This document shows, piece after piece, positions 1 to 5,965 of a stretch of 8,620 nt of DNA (positions are counted from its first letter, which is position 1; each line of letters opens with the position of its first letter). A model generated the notes under the pieces. It did not search any database. It was not told where the DNA came from and worked only from the letters and a program-made list of their open reading frames with translations. The DNA comes from CAYUET01 sp964443875 (GTDB lineage Bacteria; Auribacterota; JAFGBW01). The stretch covers positions 1 to 8,620 of the forward strand of contig CAYUET010000067.1 in the NCBI GenBank assembly GCA_964443875.1, in the 5' to 3' direction. Both the position numbers and the translations under genes were made by a program.

Positions 1-230
1 ATTTCATTGAGATAGTGATGGTCCAGATCGGTGATGATTTTTTTAGCTTTGAAGGAAATTTCCCCAAAATCCATCACCCAGCCGTGTTTAGGGTCAAGAG
101 GCCCTTTTACGGTTATGGTGATTTTGAAGCCGTGCCCATGAAGGTTTTTACATTTATGCCCTTCAGGAACCTGGGGTAAAAAATGGGCAGCGTCAAAACT
201 GAACTGTTTTTTTAATTCCATCATACTCAT
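1..230 (-). CDS. queD: QueD, 6-carboxy-5,6,7,8-tetrahydropterin synthase (5' part only)
   Basis: This is the first 76 codons of a minus-strand gene whose 3' end lies beyond the left edge. The enzyme converts dihydroneopterin triphosphate to 6-carboxytetrahydropterin in the preQ0/queuosine pathway, and its product feeds QueE, also encoded in this window. The N-terminus reads FSFDAAHFLPQVPEGHKC and continues with LHGH. The zinc ligands are His16, His31 and His33 and the catalytic Cys is Cys27, the same numbering as I recall for E. coli QueD. LDHHYLN near the edge matches the conserved His region around residue 71. That agreement supports the start at 230. An in-frame upstream ATG at 275 would add 15 residues unlike the family. 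Neither start has a Shine-Dalgarno sequence. Confidence in the family is high. Confidence 0.92.
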   Translation of the reverse strand, partial: MSMMELKKQFSFDAAHFLPQVPEGHKCKNLHGHGFKITITVKGPLDPKHGWVMDFGEISFKAKKIITDLDHHYLNE

Positions 231-236
231 TTGGAG

Positions 237-265
237 AGTGTATCGGAAACTTTGGCTTCCGCCAA
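237..265 (-). promoter_or_regulatory. Possible sigma70-type promoter for queD, giving a leaderless mRNA
   Basis: On the minus strand TTGGCG (265-260) and TACACT (242-237) are separated by exactly 17 nt; each matches 4 of 6 consensus bases. Transcription would begin about at the A of the queD ATG at 230, which fits the missing Shine-Dalgarno sequence. The -35 also lies in a small inverted repeat, TTGGC-ttcc-GCCAA (252-265). This is inference from weak matches. Confidence 0.25.
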
Positions 266-407
266 GATTTTTCATGATGGAAATTTAAAAGGCTGGATTT
301 ATTTGAATCCGAAGCCTGTCTGGAATTCATTTCATTGATTTAAATTGATTTTCAAGGGGTTGTAAATTAAAATACCCGCTTATTCACTTTTAAGTTTGTA
401 TGATAAG

Positions 408-436
408 GGAACTTTTTTAACCCTTTTAACGTCTAA
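408..436 (+). promoter_or_regulatory. ECF-type promoter P1 for the sigma/anti-sigma genes
   Basis: GGAACTTTTTT (-35, 408-418) is followed by CGTCTAA (-10, 430-436), with 17 nt between the AAC and the CGTC. This is the classic RpoE/ECF promoter form: a GGAAC -35 and a CGTC or TCTnA -10. It lies directly upstream of an ECF sigma gene and is matched in layout by the promoter at 1466, so autoregulation is the simplest reading. The start site would be near 440, leaving a short leader that begins almost at the AGGA ribosome-binding site (442-445). Confidence 0.8.
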
Positions 437-457
437 TGAACAGGAAAAGAAAAACGA

Positions 458-1012
458 ATGGACAATGTCCTGATAAAGCAAGCCCAGAACGGTGATGTGA
501 ATGCATTTGAAACTCTTTACAGGGAGTATGCTTCTTTTGTTTATAATGTGTCATTTAAAATGATGCAGAATGAAACAGAGGCAAAAGAGGTGACCCAGGA
601 TGTGTTTTTAAAGGTTTATTCAAAACTGTCATCCTACCGTTTTGAATCCGCCTTTAAGACCTGGCTTTACCGCATAGCTGTCAATATGTCCCTGACACGG
701 TTAAGAGACAGGCAGAGGGTAAACAAGGTCAGGGTCTATATGGAAGATGAAGCTGAAAAGGGAGCGGAACTGTTTGAGGTGAATAAAAATCTCCTGCGAC
801 GGGATGATGCTCTGGAAGTAGACCGGCTTCTGGAAAAACTTCAGCCTGATCATAAATTGTGCCTGATTTTAAGGGAACTTGAGGGCTTAAGTTATGAAGA
901 GATGTCAGAAACCCTGGAAATTCCTTTGAATACGGTCCGGTCGCGTTTGAAGAGAGCCCGGGAGGCTTTTATAAAAGTGATGCAAAAAGAGGAGGTCACT
1001 CATGAAATGTAA
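458..1012 (+). CDS. ECF-family RNA polymerase sigma factor (RpoE-like)
   Basis: A 184-residue alternative sigma factor of extracytoplasmic-function type, with only the sigma-2 and sigma-4 domains. Sigma-2 spans about residues 6-87, with the region 2.2 core EVTQDVFLKVY (44-54) and the region 2.3/2.4 segment FKTWLYRIAVN (66-76), which melts and reads the -10. Sigma-4 spans about 122-175, with a helix-turn-helix from LSYEEMSETL through TVRSRLKRAR (144-168) that reads the -35. The length is typical for the family. An AGGA at 442-445 precedes the ATG. The gene overlaps the anti-sigma gene by 11 nt and sits behind its own ECF-type promoter, so it is probably released by signal-dependent loss of the anti-sigma and then activates itself. 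The inducing signal is unknown; the spy-like third gene suggests envelope or metal stress. Confidence 0.95.
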   Translation: MDNVLIKQAQNGDVNAFETLYREYASFVYNVSFKMMQNETEAKEVTQDVFLKVYSKLSSYRFESAFKTWLYRIAVNMSLTRLRDRQRVNKVRVYMEDEAEKGAELFEVNKNLLRRDDALEVDRLLEKLQPDHKLCLILRELEGLSYEEMSETLEIPLNTVRSRLKRAREAFIKVMQKEEVTHEM

Positions 1013-1466
1013 TGAAGTAAGAGAGAAGGCTTTCCTTGAAGACTGGGATAACAGAGACAGATCCCCGGATCTGGATCTTGAGAAGCATTTAAAAGAATGT
1101 AAAGATTGCGCTGAGTTTGTTGAAAAAACAAGGAAAGCCGCTTTGGCATTAAGTCAGACAAAAAGGATTCCGGTGCCTCAGGATCTCTGGCAGGGAATTC
1201 GTTTGAGGATACAGGAGGAGTCTTGTCCTCCACATGAGGAAAAGATTCATTTTCTCGACACGGCATTGAATTATTTAAGGTTTGTTAATCCTAAATGGGC
1301 CATGGCGATAGCCGCCGGATTTATTCTGGTGATCAGTCTGACGGGGCTGCCTTTTAAAATAAACCGGATGCCTTCTTCCTATGAGAATATTGCTGTTCTT
1401 TTAGAGGATACAGAGGAGGAGTGGACAGAGGATTTCGGATCAGATATTGAAACTTATTTTTTATAG
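1002..1466 (+). CDS. Membrane-bound zinc-finger (ZAS-type) anti-sigma factor
   Basis: A 154-residue protein predicted to hold the ECF sigma factor at the inner membrane. The cytoplasmic N-terminal half carries the anti-sigma zinc motif HLKECKDC (His29-x3-Cys33-x2-Cys36), with Cys3 a possible fourth ligand. One membrane helix follows at about 99-117 (WAMAIAAGFILVISLTGL). The periplasmic tail of about 35 residues is strikingly acidic: 10 Asp/Glu and one Arg in residues 121-154. The start ATG lies inside the sigma gene with a strong GAGGAGG (989-995) six bases upstream, so the two are translationally coupled. Its stop codon overlaps the -35 of the next promoter. Release could be by proteolysis or by a periplasmic partner binding the tail; the sequence does not decide. 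Confidence 0.9.
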   Translation: MKCNEVREKAFLEDWDNRDRSPDLDLEKHLKECKDCAEFVEKTRKAALALSQTKRIPVPQDLWQGIRLRIQEESCPPHEEKIHFLDTALNYLRFVNPKWAMAIAAGFILVISLTGLPFKINRMPSSYENIAVLLEDTEEEWTEDFGSDIETYFL

Positions 1467-1494
1467 GAACTTTTTATTTCTCTGCTGCGTCAAA
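1466..1494 (+). promoter_or_regulatory. ECF-type promoter P2 for the spy-like gene
   Basis: GGAACTTTTT (1466-1475) and CGTCAAA (1488-1494) repeat the P1 architecture, again with 17 nt between AAC and CGTC. The first G of the -35 is the last base of the anti-sigma stop codon. Transcription would start near 1499, giving a leader of about 40 nt. A perfect inverted repeat TGCTG (1483-1487) / CAGCA (1496-1500) brackets the -10. Probably recognised by the sigma factor encoded upstream. Confidence 0.8.
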
Positions 1495-1537
1495 ACAGCA
1501 AAGAAAATACAAAGAGTGAATAAAGGAGTGCTGAAAA

Positions 1538-2044
1538 ATGAAAAAGATTGGATTAATGCTGGTGATAAGCGTGTTTTTATGCGGATCGATTCCTGTATGG
1601 AGTGAGGAAAGCAAGGGACAGGAAGGGGAGAATCAAAAGGCGGAGCGGGATGCGAAAAAAATGGAGATGCTGATTAAAGAGTTGAATCTCTCCGAAGAAC
1701 AGGCGGCCGGCCTCAAACAGATTAAAACACAACAGCGTCAGAAAATGAGAGACCTGCGCAAAATCATGCATGAAAAAAGACAGCAGTTAAGAGAAGTTCT
1801 TCAGAAGCCGGATATTAAACGCGAAAGTGTAAATCCCTGTGTTTTGGAAATGAAGGATATTCAGTCCCGTATGATTGATGAACGGATTAATGGAATTTTT
1901 GCAATAAAGGATCTTCTCACTTCTGAACAATTTTCTCAATTTCAGAAATTGACACAAGAATGGAGGGAGAAACATAAAGGGAAATTCAGGGAGCGCAAAG
2001 GAAATTATCGGAAGAATTTGACCCCGGAGTCTTCAGAAAAGTAG
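1538..2044 (+). CDS. Spy/CpxP-family periplasmic protein (LTxxQ)
   Basis: A 168-residue secreted, helix-rich protein. Residues 1-22 form a Sec signal peptide (MKK start, hydrophobic core, likely cleavage after VWS). There is no lipobox, so it should be soluble in the periplasm. Two LTxxQ-type motifs, LSEEQ (51-55) and LTSEQ (127-131), are the hallmark of the Spy/CpxP/ZraP group, whose members act as ATP-independent chaperones or as sensors of envelope damage or metals. The mature chain is basic overall, most strongly at 143-160. AAGGAG (1523-1528) lies nine bases before the ATG. It follows the anti-sigma gene and has its own ECF-type promoter, so it is likely both an output and possibly a feedback partner of the sigma system. 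It has only one Cys after the signal peptide (Cys101) and no obvious metal site. Confidence 0.88.
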   Translation: MKKIGLMLVISVFLCGSIPVWSEESKGQEGENQKAERDAKKMEMLIKELNLSEEQAAGLKQIKTQQRQKMRDLRKIMHEKRQQLREVLQKPDIKRESVNPCVLEMKDIQSRMIDERINGIFAIKDLLTSEQFSQFQKLTQEWREKHKGKFRERKGNYRKNLTPESSEK

Positions 2045-2068
2045 AGATCTTGTGAGGTGGAGTCGCGG

Positions 2069-2084
2069 AATGAAAGTATTCATT
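2069..2084 (+). repeat. Small perfect hairpin upstream of the terminator
   Basis: AATGAA (2069-2074) and TTCATT (2079-2084) form a six-base perfect stem with a four-base loop (AGTA), 25 nt after the spy-like stop codon. It abuts the terminator stem and could stack on it or protect the transcript's 3' end. Confidence 0.5.
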
Positions 2085-2085
2085 G

Positions 2086-2126
2086 CGCCATTGTGTGTAC
2101 GGAGGTATAACGCAATGGCGTTTTTT
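2086..2126 (+). terminator. Rho-independent terminator of the sigma/anti-sigma/spy transcript
   Basis: CGCCATTG (2086-2093) pairs perfectly with CAATGGCG (2113-2120). The stem can extend inward by a G-U, G-C and U-A pair. It is followed immediately by TTTTTT (2121-2126). It lies 42 nt after the spy-like stop codon and before yggS, so yggS is probably transcribed separately. Confidence 0.82.
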
Positions 2127-2160
2127 GCTTTTTAATAAACTGATGTGAAGGAATCTGATA

Positions 2161-2832
2161 ATGGAAGCATACAGACGGTTTAAAGCGGAACTGGAAGAGA
2201 GAATCCTGCAGTCGGGAAGACAGCCTGAGGATGTTTTGATGATCGTTGCTTCAAAGTATTTCACTGCCCCTCAGATCAAAGAGCTGTATGAGCAGGGCCA
2301 GAGGGACTTTGGTGAGAACAGGCTTCAGGATGCCCTGTTTAAAATGCAGGAACTCAAGGATCTCCAAATCCGATGGCATTTTTTCGGGCATGTTCAGACC
2401 AATAAGGCCAGAAAAGTGGCTGAGAAGTTTTCCGTTGTTCATTCCCTGGACAGTGTGAAGCTGGCCGCCATGCTGGATAAATATGCGGAGGAATTTGAAA
2501 AAAAACTGGAGGTCTTTATCCAGGTTAATCTGGGTGAGGAGGAACAGAAAAGCGGGTATGAAAAGGCTCAGCTTGAAAAGGATTTTGCTGAACTTACTTC
2601 TTTTTTTAATTTAAAAGTATGCGGACTGATGCTCATCACCCCTTATTTCGATAATCCGGCTTTGTCTCAGCCTTTTTTTCATGAACTCGCAGAGTTTCAG
2701 AAAAAGCTTAATCAGGATCATCACAGAAATCTCCCTTGTCTTTCCATGGGCATGAGCGGGGATTGGCCCTATGCCCTTATGGAAGGATCCACGCATCTAA
2801 GAATAGGCCGTGTTCTTTTAAATAAAGAATAA
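2161..2832 (+). CDS. yggS: YggS/PROSC-family pyridoxal phosphate homeostasis protein
   Basis: A 223-residue cytoplasmic PLP-binding protein of the alanine-racemase-like TIM-barrel fold. The family binds pyridoxal 5'-phosphate and buffers its level; it has no established catalytic activity. Lys32 in VASKY is the expected PLP Schiff-base lysine. DFGENRLQ and WHFFGHVQTNKAR are the family signatures. Near the C-terminus SMGMSGDW, then EGSTHLRIGR, form the phosphate-binding end of the barrel. The length is normal. AAGGA (2148-2152) lies eight bases before the ATG. It stands alone: a terminator lies upstream and the minus-strand dehydrogenase converges on it 47 bp downstream. A promoter of its own should lie within 2121-2150, but I see no convincing one. 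Confidence 0.95.
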   Translation: MEAYRRFKAELEERILQSGRQPEDVLMIVASKYFTAPQIKELYEQGQRDFGENRLQDALFKMQELKDLQIRWHFFGHVQTNKARKVAEKFSVVHSLDSVKLAAMLDKYAEEFEKKLEVFIQVNLGEEEQKSGYEKAQLEKDFAELTSFFNLKVCGLMLITPYFDNPALSQPFFHELAEFQKKLNQDHHRNLPCLSMGMSGDWPYALMEGSTHLRIGRVLLNKE

Positions 2833-2879
2833 TCTGACCCCGTTTGTAATCTGAAAAAAATAAAGGGTTCCCATAATTT

Positions 2880-4034
2880 TTATTTGCAGGCCTTAAGAAT
2901 TTTAGTGATTTCTTTTGCCCCTAAATTCATCCGCTCTCCGAGCTTCATTCCTCTTGCTTCAATACGGTTTGCGACAAGAGCGCAGGCTTCAGGTGGAATT
3001 TTGTTTTCTTTAAGGGTGAGTTTCATGCCGAAAGATTTAAAAAATTCCCTGGTTTTTTGAATGGTTTTTTCAATTTTCTGATCCGGGGTTCCCTTTGTGA
3101 TGCCGAAGATTCTTTCCCCGAACTGAATCAGTTTTTGGGCTTTATTTTTTTTGCAGAATGTAAGGAGTGCAGGGAAGACAAGGGCCAGGGAACGGGCATG
3201 GTCAATGCCGTAGAGGGCCGTCAGCTCGTGCCCTATCATGTGGGTCGCCCAGTCCTGGGGGACTCCGCAGTTAATCACTCCGTTAAGGGCCTGGGTTGCG
3301 CACCACATGAGATTGGCGCGTACAGCATAGTCTTTGGGTTTTTTGAGGGCTTTAGGGCCTTCTTCAATCAGTGTTTTTAAAATGGCTTCGGCCTGCCTGT
3401 CCTGAAGAGGGGCATCGCAGGGATAGGTCATGTATTGTTCCATGACATGAATAAAGGCATCCACGATTCCGTTTGCGGTCTGCCTCACAGGAAGTGTATA
3501 GGTGGATTCAGGGTCTAAAATGGAAAATTTCGGGAAGATGCAGGGAGAGGAAAAGGCAAGCTTTTCCGTGTCTGAGTCTCTTGAAACAACTGAAAAGGCA
3601 TTCATTTCCGAGCCGGTTGCAGGAAGTGTGAGAACGCAGGCCAGAGGCATGGCATTTTCAACAGGGGCTTGTCTGGAAAGGATTTCCCAGGGATCCCCTT
3701 TTTTATACAAAAGGGCTGCTGCAATAAATTTTGTTCCATCCAGTACAGAACCGCCGCCGACAGATAAAAGAAATTGAATTTTTTCTTTTTTGGCGAGATA
3801 CACGGCTTCCATACAGGTTTCGTATCGGGGGTTGGGTTCTATTCCCCAGAATTCGATAACCGAGTGATGTTTTAAGGCTTTGAGGACCTGATCGTAGACC
3901 CCGTTTTTTTTCACAGAGCCGCTGCCGAAGCAGAGGAGAATTTTTTGATCTTTCGGGATTTTTGTCTCGAGCCTGGCGATAGAACCTTTTCCAAAAATAA
4001 TTTCTACAGGATTCTGGTAGCTGAAGTTTTCCAT
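2880..4034 (-). CDS. YqhD-type iron-dependent alcohol dehydrogenase / aldehyde reductase
   Basis: A 384-residue group III metal-dependent alcohol dehydrogenase, closest in pattern to E. coli YqhD, which uses NADPH to reduce short-chain and lipid-peroxidation-derived aldehydes. The cofactor loop GGGS is at 93-96, and PATGSEMN at 138-145 is typical of the YqhD/BDH branch. Metal ligands in the family pattern are Asp192, His196, His265 and His279, with the YqhD-like blocks PQDWATHM and GIDHA. AGGAG (4044-4040) sits five bases before the ATG. It is the last gene of the minus-strand series, 70 nt after the GH17-like gene, and has a candidate promoter of its own. A role in detoxifying aldehydes or in fermentation is inference; the substrate cannot be read from sequence. 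Confidence 0.93.
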   Translation of the reverse strand: MENFSYQNPVEIIFGKGSIARLETKIPKDQKILLCFGSGSVKKNGVYDQVLKALKHHSVIEFWGIEPNPRYETCMEAVYLAKKEKIQFLLSVGGGSVLDGTKFIAAALLYKKGDPWEILSRQAPVENAMPLACVLTLPATGSEMNAFSVVSRDSDTEKLAFSSPCIFPKFSILDPESTYTLPVRQTANGIVDAFIHVMEQYMTYPCDAPLQDRQAEAILKTLIEEGPKALKKPKDYAVRANLMWCATQALNGVINCGVPQDWATHMIGHELTALYGIDHARSLALVFPALLTFCKKNKAQKLIQFGERIFGITKGTPDQKIEKTIQKTREFFKSFGMKLTLKENKIPPEACALVANRIEARGMKLGERMNLGAKEITKILKACK

Positions 4035-4051
4035 AAAGACTCCTTTGTAAG

Positions 4052-4080
4052 GTTATCCCGGATTTTGCACGCTGTAACAA
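4052..4080 (-). promoter_or_regulatory. Possible sigma70-type promoter for the YqhD-like gene
   Basis: On the minus strand TTGTTA (4080-4075) and GATAAC (4057-4052) are 17 nt apart, each matching 4 of 6 consensus bases. They lie in the 70-nt gap before the dehydrogenase start at 4034. No terminator is visible after the preceding gene, so read-through is equally possible. Confidence 0.3.
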
Positions 4081-4104
4081 ATATTCGGGGATGTGATGTT
4101 GGGG

Positions 4105-5403
4105 TTATGCAGGAATTGTTTTTTTCATGCGGGATTGAGCATATTTTTTAGGAGATCGGTCTTGTTTAAACAGGCCCCAGTTCGGAGAGAGGTCTGAATC
4201 GGTTTTCCAGGGCTGATCAAAGGCTTCAAACAGAGCAAAAGTAAGATTGGATCTGACGATTCCTTTTAAAAATTTTTCCTGATTCTTTTCATCTGCCCAT
4301 GCATCGCCACCGGTCGGAAAGCCGATCTCCTTGAACATGAGGGTTTTTTTTAGGTGAAGTTCTGCCCCTGTGTCTTTTTCCATGTCATGAATCCACTTTA
4401 TGCCCTTTTCAGGGGTTTTCTTTTTCAGGTTTTCATCAAACATGAAATAAGCAATCAGAAAGATCCAGTCGCAGGCCTCCAGAAGGTCCCTGTTACGGGC
4501 GCTCCTTATAATGGACATGTTGTCTGAGGTTGTCACCGGTTTTCCTGTTTTTTTCCTGACCTCCTTCATCCTCTGTATCAGCTCCTGTTTGGAGTATTCC
4601 TTGCGGAAAAGCCCCTCATGACCGATACAGTAACCATCAACAAGTGAAGCCGCTTTTACGGCATTTTCAATTTCATTTTTATTATGGGGATCCCATATCC
4701 CCATAAGGATGTGTTTAAATCCGGCTTCTTTTGCCAAAGAGGGGATTTGCCCCATCACCCCGCTGGAGGAATAGGTGATAAGGCCGTTAAAACCGGCAGA
4801 ACGAAGAACAGGAAGATCCTTCCGGATATCTTCAGGATTGAGTTTATCCTCTGTGTCAGGGTTGTACGTTGAAGGCATGTAGGTGATCCATTGGGTTTGT
4901 TTCAGCATGTTTTTCAAAGAGGAGGGAGGCGGAATTATCGATTTTTTTTCAGAGGGGAGACCCGGGGTTCTGAATGTGTCCTTATCCGCAGGAATAAGGG
5001 GGGAGGAAGAAGGGGAAGATCCCTGGAGGGTTTTAAGGGCTTTTTGAATGGCGGGCGATGTTTCCGGACGCAACGTAGATGAGGGCTGACTTTCAGGGAG
5101 AAGAATGGAATCCGTGTCAACATCCATTGTCCCAAATGGAATTTTGATCCGGGCCAGTTTTCTCTTCACAGCGACGATTCTTCCTTCAAGGATGGAGTTA
5201 TCCTTAAGTCTGATTTTACCCTCCATAAGGCAATTGAGGCAAGGAGGAGGATTATGACTTTTAGGATTGCAGCGGTAACAGTCCAAAGGAGAGTTTTTAT
5301 TCAGGGTTGTTTTTTTTGAAGGCATGTCTTTAATCTGGGAAAACAGGGAAAAAGGAAAAATAAGGAGACAGAAGAATAAAAAAAGATAAATTGATTTTTT
5401 CAT
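4105..5403 (-). CDS. Exported GH17-like glycosidase-fold protein with a four-cysteine motif
   Basis: A 432-residue secreted protein. The start at 5403 begins a clear signal peptide (1 to about 22, MKKSIYLFLFF, cleavage near LFS-Q); a longer reading frame upstream lies inside the neighbouring gene and is not credible. After it come CxxC pairs at Cys42/45 and Cys55/58, a short beta-rich segment at about 62-100 resembling small 'LKDNSILEGRIV' barrel modules, and a Ser/Pro-rich linker (about 103-165). A C-terminal domain (about 168-420) has hallmarks of glycoside hydrolase family 17: ITYMPSTYNP, LMGIWDP, the acid/base segment IGHEGL (Glu263), FKEIGFPTGG with nucleophile Glu359, and FEAFDQPWK. The residue before Glu263 is His where GH17 usually has Asn. 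A beta-1,3-glucan-type substrate is possible but unproven. It follows the nucleosidase gene by 13 nt. Confidence 0.8.
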   Translation of the reverse strand: MKKSIYLFLFFCLLIFPFSLFSQIKDMPSKKTTLNKNSPLDCYRCNPKSHNPPPCLNCLMEGKIRLKDNSILEGRIVAVKRKLARIKIPFGTMDVDTDSILLPESQPSSTLRPETSPAIQKALKTLQGSSPSSSPLIPADKDTFRTPGLPSEKKSIIPPPSSLKNMLKQTQWITYMPSTYNPDTEDKLNPEDIRKDLPVLRSAGFNGLITYSSSGVMGQIPSLAKEAGFKHILMGIWDPHNKNEIENAVKAASLVDGYCIGHEGLFRKEYSKQELIQRMKEVRKKTGKPVTTSDNMSIIRSARNRDLLEACDWIFLIAYFMFDENLKKKTPEKGIKWIHDMEKDTGAELHLKKTLMFKEIGFPTGGDAWADEKNQEKFLKGIVRSNLTFALFEAFDQPWKTDSDLSPNWGLFKQDRSPKKYAQSRMKKTIPA

Positions 5404-5425
5404 GAAGGAGATTCTCCTAAAGGAG
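5404..5425 (-). promoter_or_regulatory. Ribosome-binding site of the GH17-like gene flanked by two anti-SD copies
   Basis: On the minus strand the order is CTCCT-TT-AGGAG-AAT-CTCCT-TC-ATG. The only AGGAG (5418-5414) can pair with the CTCCT before it (5425-5421) or after it (5410-5406). The upstream gene's TAG stop (5419-5417) lies inside this element. Translation of the nucleosidase gene to its end would open the structure, so translational coupling is plausible. Confidence 0.5.
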
Positions 5426-5965
5426 CGAAGCCATCTGTTCGCAGAGGATTTGAGAGGCTTTGATGATGTTTTCACGGACATGATCATAGGCATTTTCATC
5501 CGCATGATCCGAAACAATTTTAAAGGAATAAAAAGGGATTTTGAAAACCTGTGCAACTTTTGCCAGGGCATAGCCTTCCATGTCCACCAGCGTTGCCCCT
5601 TTCCGGGATACATGAAGTCTCTGTTCGGGCCGGGTAATCGCTTTATCCTGGGTCATAAGGGTGGAGGAAGGAAAGCTGCAGGAGGGAAAAGGGGGGAGGA
5701 GAATATCGTGTTTTGAGGAATAAAAATCTCTGTCGCCTTCCATGATTCTTGAAACAGCAAAGGCGGAAAGGGGGGGGATAGCCGGGTCAACACAGCCGCA
5801 TATTCCCAGATTGATGATCCTGTCATATTCCTTTCCAGAGAGGGCTTTTGAAAGATGGGCGGCGGCATTCACTTTCCCTATGCCTGTAATGCAGCAATCA
5901 AAAGAAGCCTGAGTTTTCGGAAACTGATTTTCCAGAGGGATGGCGAAAACAAAAAGTGTTTTCAT
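5417..5965 (-). CDS. Compact MTA/SAH-nucleosidase-like protein (nucleoside phosphorylase superfamily)
   Basis: A 182-residue protein of the PNP/UDP phosphorylase fold. Residues TGIGKVNAA (27-35) and NLGICG (52-57) are the phosphate/ribose-side glycine loops, and VDMEGYALAKVA (127-138) with FKIVSDHAD (148-156) are the base-binding and catalytic blocks. Glu12, Glu130 and Asp153 correspond to Glu12, Glu174 and Asp197 of E. coli MTA/SAH nucleosidase, with the same 23-residue spacing between the last two. Such enzymes cleave adenine from methylthioadenosine, SAH or 5'-deoxyadenosine. It is about 50 residues shorter than E. coli MTAN, lost mostly between residues 60 and 127. Futalosine hydrolase or another N-ribosyl hydrolase is an alternative. 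Its ATG overlaps the stop of the small membrane protein by 4 nt (ATGA), and its own Shine-Dalgarno sequence is poor, so coupled translation is likely. Confidence 0.75.
   Translation of the reverse strand: MKTLFVFAIPLENQFPKTQASFDCCITGIGKVNAAAHLSKALSGKEYDRIINLGICGCVDPAIPPLSAFAVSRIMEGDRDFYSSKHDILLPPFPSCSFPSSTLMTQDKAITRPEQRLHVSRKGATLVDMEGYALAKVAQVFKIPFYSFKIVSDHADENAYDHVRENIIKASQILCEQMASLL

Noticed and set aside
231..275. queD start at 275 instead of 230
   Set aside because: The added 15 residues do not resemble the family, there is no SD, and starting at 230 makes the zinc and Cys27 numbering agree with E. coli QueD.
2855..2880. GGG-TT-CCC between the convergent yggS and YqhD-like genes as a bidirectional terminator
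   Set aside because: The stem is three base pairs with a two-base loop, too weak to support a terminator.
3057..3777. Plus-strand open frames across the dehydrogenase gene
   Set aside because: They are antisense to a well-conserved YqhD-like coding sequence and show no motifs of their own.
5404..5613. N-terminal extension of the GH17-like frame upstream of 5403
   Set aside because: The extension lies in another frame of the nucleosidase gene. The signal peptide starts at 5403 with its own SD, so the longer start is not credible.
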